Shown here piece after piece: positions 60,477 to 64,000 of a stretch of 64,000 nucleotides of DNA (position 1 is the stretch's first letter; the number at the start of each line of letters is the position of its first letter). Source of the DNA: Phragmites australis (Eukaryota > Streptophyta > Magnoliopsida > Poales > Poaceae); contig NC_084943.1 of assembly GCF_958298935.1 (NCBI RefSeq), positions 18,717,001-18,781,000 on the forward strand. The letters are read 5' to 3'. Made by a program: the position numbers and the translations under genes. The notes under the pieces were generated by a model. That model was not told the DNA's origin and ran no database searches. It was given only the letters and a program-made list of their open reading frames with translations.

Positions 60477-63400
60477 GGGAAGGAACGGACGAGCCCTTCC
60501 GGGGGCGGATCGCCTGCGGCCCGGAAGGAGCTCGACGGTAGAGAGCGGGGAGGGGTCGCCGCGGCGGCGGAGTAGATCGGAGGTGGGGTGGGGTTGGATG
60601 CGGCGGAGGCAGGGTAGAGTCGATGTCACGTGGGGATTGACGTTTGGTTGCTTAGCGAGATGACGCGGCGTCCCTGGGTTCCGCTCCGGTCTTCTTTACT
60701 TGAATTGCTTTCTTCAAAATTGCTACCAAACGAAATCATAGGTAATTTACGCAGATGCGGAATAAATAAATAAAATAATAGTAACCACATCAAGGAAAAT
60801 AGTCCCTCATATATCTTGAATGAATTGACTTGTTCTATTTAACTTAAGTTGCATGATAGACCTATAAAATATCAATTACTCCTTGCAAATGACTCGGTTT
60901 CACCCATAAAGGTCGTCACCGCTTGTACGGGCCCAAAACTCAACACATCATGGCCAAGCCTTACCGTTAACCAAAGCTCGCCCACGTGGCAATCGCCTTG
61001 TGAACTGTGCCATCGCGTTCTCCCTTCCTCGCAACTCGTCGATAGTGACAGTAAAAGGCTCGGAGGCGCATGGGCTAGGCTTTGTGCCGCACCTTGGGCA
61101 CGTGATAGCCCCTCCCGTCCGGCCCCGGGTGTCCATGGGAAGTCGTCGGTTGTGTTGAACGGTGGATAGGATGGCTAAAGTCAAGTCGGTCAGAGGATAC
61201 CAGTCCTAAAAGGGTCAGTCTCTATTTAAGGTGACCTATATTTTGAATCTTTTTCGATCATATTTTTTATCCATTAGATTTAGATCTAACCATCTGAATC
61301 AACTCTTTATTTTGTAACCCTACCTCCCCTCCCTCTCTCTCTCTCTCATGTTTCTTCCCATTGCTCCCGCTTCACAACGCTGCCTCCTAACGCCACCCGA
61401 TTCATAACCCTTGCGGACACCAGAGACAACGACGTCGCACCAATCCTAGCCCAATGCCACCATCCATGTTCCACTTCAGATGCCACCACGTACCTTCTTC
61501 TTCAACATCGAGGCTCCCCTGCCCCCACCTTCCTATTCTGTCTCCGGTGGCTCTTGCCACTAGCTAAGCTATTAGAGATTAGGCGCCCTTGCCTCGACCT
61601 AACCCGACCCATCGCCGGTCCTCTGCCACCATGGCCAACGATGCCCTTGCCACCTCACCATCCTGCCCACTACTTGCCACCACCGCTAGGACGGTCTGCC
61701 TCCCGACCATCCCTCTAAACCTTCCAGACTCAGGTAATCCCCAAACTCTAAATCCCCTAACCCTAACCCTAAATTGGCATAAAATCTAGTTCAAATTTAG
61801 GTGACTTAGAGTTTTGAAATTCAATTCAAAACTGATTTTAGAATAGGGATGTCTATACAATAGGTCGATAAAAAGTTTTACATTTTTAATCACTTAAATG
61901 TCTTATCAGTATAGACTGGACCTATTCAAACCTCGGGTCGGATCAGGCTGGGTTCCATATCGGGATTTGAAATACCTGATCAAATATCTTCAAGCTCAAG
62001 CCCACCCGAGGGCCGAGGCAAAAGTAGAATATATCAAGCTCGTGCACGCCTAATGGAAAAACCCGAAGCTTGAGGCCTGACCCGAAAGCCCGAACATTAA
62101 CAGTATTTTGAACTAAAATAAAGAAAAACATATCACGATGGCTGTATGATTGCGCACATCCAATCTAGGTCCCGCCAGAGGAAAGTTGTTGGTGAATCCA
62201 TGTGTGTACGATAGTGCAAGATCTCTACGGATAGAGGTGGCCCCCAGCTCAGATGCCCAGTACTTGCCACCACCACTAGACTCTCTAGTTGAATGCAAGT
62301 GGCGACAGAGGGCAAGAGGCAAGCAACATAGACTCCTCCTGTGCAGCAGAGTGGTGTAGGATGTTTATGGCTAGATAGTAGAAGACTAGAAGAGAAGGCT
62401 TTTATGTGGCTGCAAGCTTAATGAGAAGAATCATCGTATTTTAATGATGTCTCTTACTAATATAGTACAGATCTGATCGGGGTTACCCGACTATTGAATT
62501 TGTAAGCATGAGTCCAGCAAAAAAAATCACTCTGTACTGAGATTTGAGACTCAAGCTCGACTCGATACAAACCCGACCTAGTTTTTTCGAGTGAGGTTGT
62601 CGGGCCAGCCTACCATAAGCAGGTCTAGTCAAGGGAGAAGTCAGGCGAGCGGATGACCGGGGTCTTCTCTTTTACAAGACAGGATCATGCACAGCTAGAA
62701 TGGTGATTTAGGCTTGATTTCACCGAAAATTATCGGGATCAGCTAACCCGACAAACACCCCTGGCGTAGCCAGATTTGACATGATTATTGTGATGTTCTT
62801 ATTTTTTGTTAATTGTGATATCGATGTACCATGTCTGTTTGTCGAAATGTACCATGTCTGTTTGTCCAGTGATCGACAGGTCCAAGCAAGTTTAAAGGAC
62901 TTGTTTAAAACCCAAGCAGCCAATCTTGGGTCTAAATCGGATCTTAAATGTGAAACGAAATTTCTCCTTCTATTCACTCGAATAAAATAGTCAGTTTATG
63001 ACAAAAGCAAACGGAGACACCACTCAGATGCTCGGGATTCAAACATAAAATGCACATGCTATAATTGCAGGGAAAAAGACTAAAAACTCGACTACATCTC
63101 GTTGCTTCTTGTTGTTCTTGTGACGCTGGTCATTTAAAATCGGGAAGTTTGATTATAGTTATCAAAGTTGATCAATTTTTAATAATATGTTCGAAGTTAA
63201 TTATTTTTTTTATCACATGTCTCACGAGGACTAGCTTGTAATAAAGTTTATCCTTCAACTTTCTTATCTAATATGAAATTTTATTACAAACTAGCCTTGT
63301 GAGATATACGGTCAAATGATGATCAACTTCGGACATTATCAAGAGTAAATTCGCAAAACTACATATATTTTAATAAAATTATCTCAAAACTATAGATATA

Positions 63401-64000
63401 AGCAATAATTTCACAAAAATAAGATTTAATGACAATTTTATCACAAAACTACAAATACTTTGTTAAAATTATCGCAAAACTACATATTTAAGCAATAATT
63501 TCGTAAAATTACAGATTTAGCGTCGATTTTATCGTAAAACTACATATTTAGAGGAGTTATTTTTAGCCCAGTTACCATGACGATCGGACCCATTCGTCAA
63601 GTTAACAGATCTGTGGTAGAATCTATAGTTTTATGATAAAATTAGCGTTAAATGTGTAGTTTTGTGAAACTGTTGCTTAAATCTGTAATTTTACGATTTG
63701 CGATAATTTTGTCAAAGTATCTGCAGTTTCATGAGCTCTCGAATAGTTCGTTTCATGAGCTGGCAGCTGCTGTGAGACTATAAGCGGGGTCCGACTATCA
63801 TAGTAACAAGGTTATGAACAACTTCTCTAGAATTTGTAGTTTTATGAAAAAAATCTACGCTAAACCTATAGTCTTGTAAAAGTATTGTTTAAATATGTAG
63901 TTTTAAAATAAAATTAACATTAAATCTACAATTTTGCTATATTTTTATCATAGTATCTGTAGTTTTACGAAATGTACTCTATTATCAAAGGTTGATAAAC
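60477..64000. repeat. Duplicated segment, copy B (upstream of tryptophanyl-tRNA synthetase)
   Basis: This matches 39928-43555 in the same orientation from its first base to the end of the window. It begins 160 bp upstream of the synthetase start codon. Differences from copy A include small indels, fewer 31-bp repeat units, and a slightly longer CT run near 61337. The outer boundary lies beyond the window. Confidence 0.93.
60925..61145 (+). pseudogene. Dead copy of NDUFAF4-like first exon and leader (copy B)
   Basis: This is the same stretch as in copy A: ATG at 61070, GGC, then TAG at codon 3, followed by GGGCACGTGATAGCCCC. The shared stop shows that the exon was already dead before the large duplication. 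Confidence 0.75.

Noticed and set aside
60074..60663. Several plus-strand open frames opposite the synthetase first exon
   Set aside because: They are GC-rich shadows of the minus-strand exon and leader.

Overview
The window is nuclear DNA of a grass (Poaceae). The evidence is spliced plant genes with GT-AG introns, GC-rich monocot-style first exons, a mosaic of LTR retrotransposons, CACTA, Stowaway and Helitron-type elements, and Sirevirus-like LTRs with the CCGGATnnTCCGGTG palindromes known from grass genomes. The exact species cannot be named from sequence alone. No rRNA, CRISPR or prokaryotic feature was seen. || Layout. 0-8 kb: one single-exon CC-type glutaredoxin gene (2927-3241, +), surrounded by small DNA transposons: a CACTA element with an intact 3-bp target duplication, a Helitron-like element, a Stowaway nested in a Stowaway, and a 1.5-kb long inverted repeat. 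8-33 kb: a transposon graveyard. It holds a broken gypsy LTR interrupted by a Sirevirus-type LTR that itself carries a second solo LTR with a perfect 5-bp target duplication; a cyclin B pseudogene; a minus-strand Ty3/gypsy chromovirus-like element lacking gag, protease and the start of RT; a Ty1/copia remnant; an element set between (TA)n tracts; a 3.1-kb solo LTR; and a decayed Kelch-protein pseudogene. 33-64 kb: the gene-rich part, with four intact multi-exon genes. In map order they are a p115/Uso1-type Golgi tether (18 coding exons, -), a short NDUFAF4-like complex I assembly factor (3 exons, +), a Kelch/coiled-coil protein of the ACBP4/5 type without an acyl-CoA-binding domain (15 exons, +), and cytosolic tryptophanyl-tRNA synthetase (11 coding exons, -). 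I assembled each by hand from splice sites; all four reading frames close exactly. || Most notable structure. The approximately 3.6 kb just upstream of the tether gene (39928-43555) is duplicated just upstream of the tryptophanyl-tRNA synthetase gene (60477-64000, running off the window). Two unrelated minus-strand genes therefore appear to sit behind copies of one promoter region. Both copies also carry a dead copy of the first exon of the NDUFAF4-like gene, pointing away from the tether gene. This suggests an ancestral head-to-head pair (tether and NDUFAF4-like) that was broken up by duplication. The genes are housekeeping (secretory traffic, mitochondrial complex I assembly, translation) and show no sign of being a functional cluster. 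I found no previously undescribed molecular system; the promoter-region duplication is the observation most worth testing.
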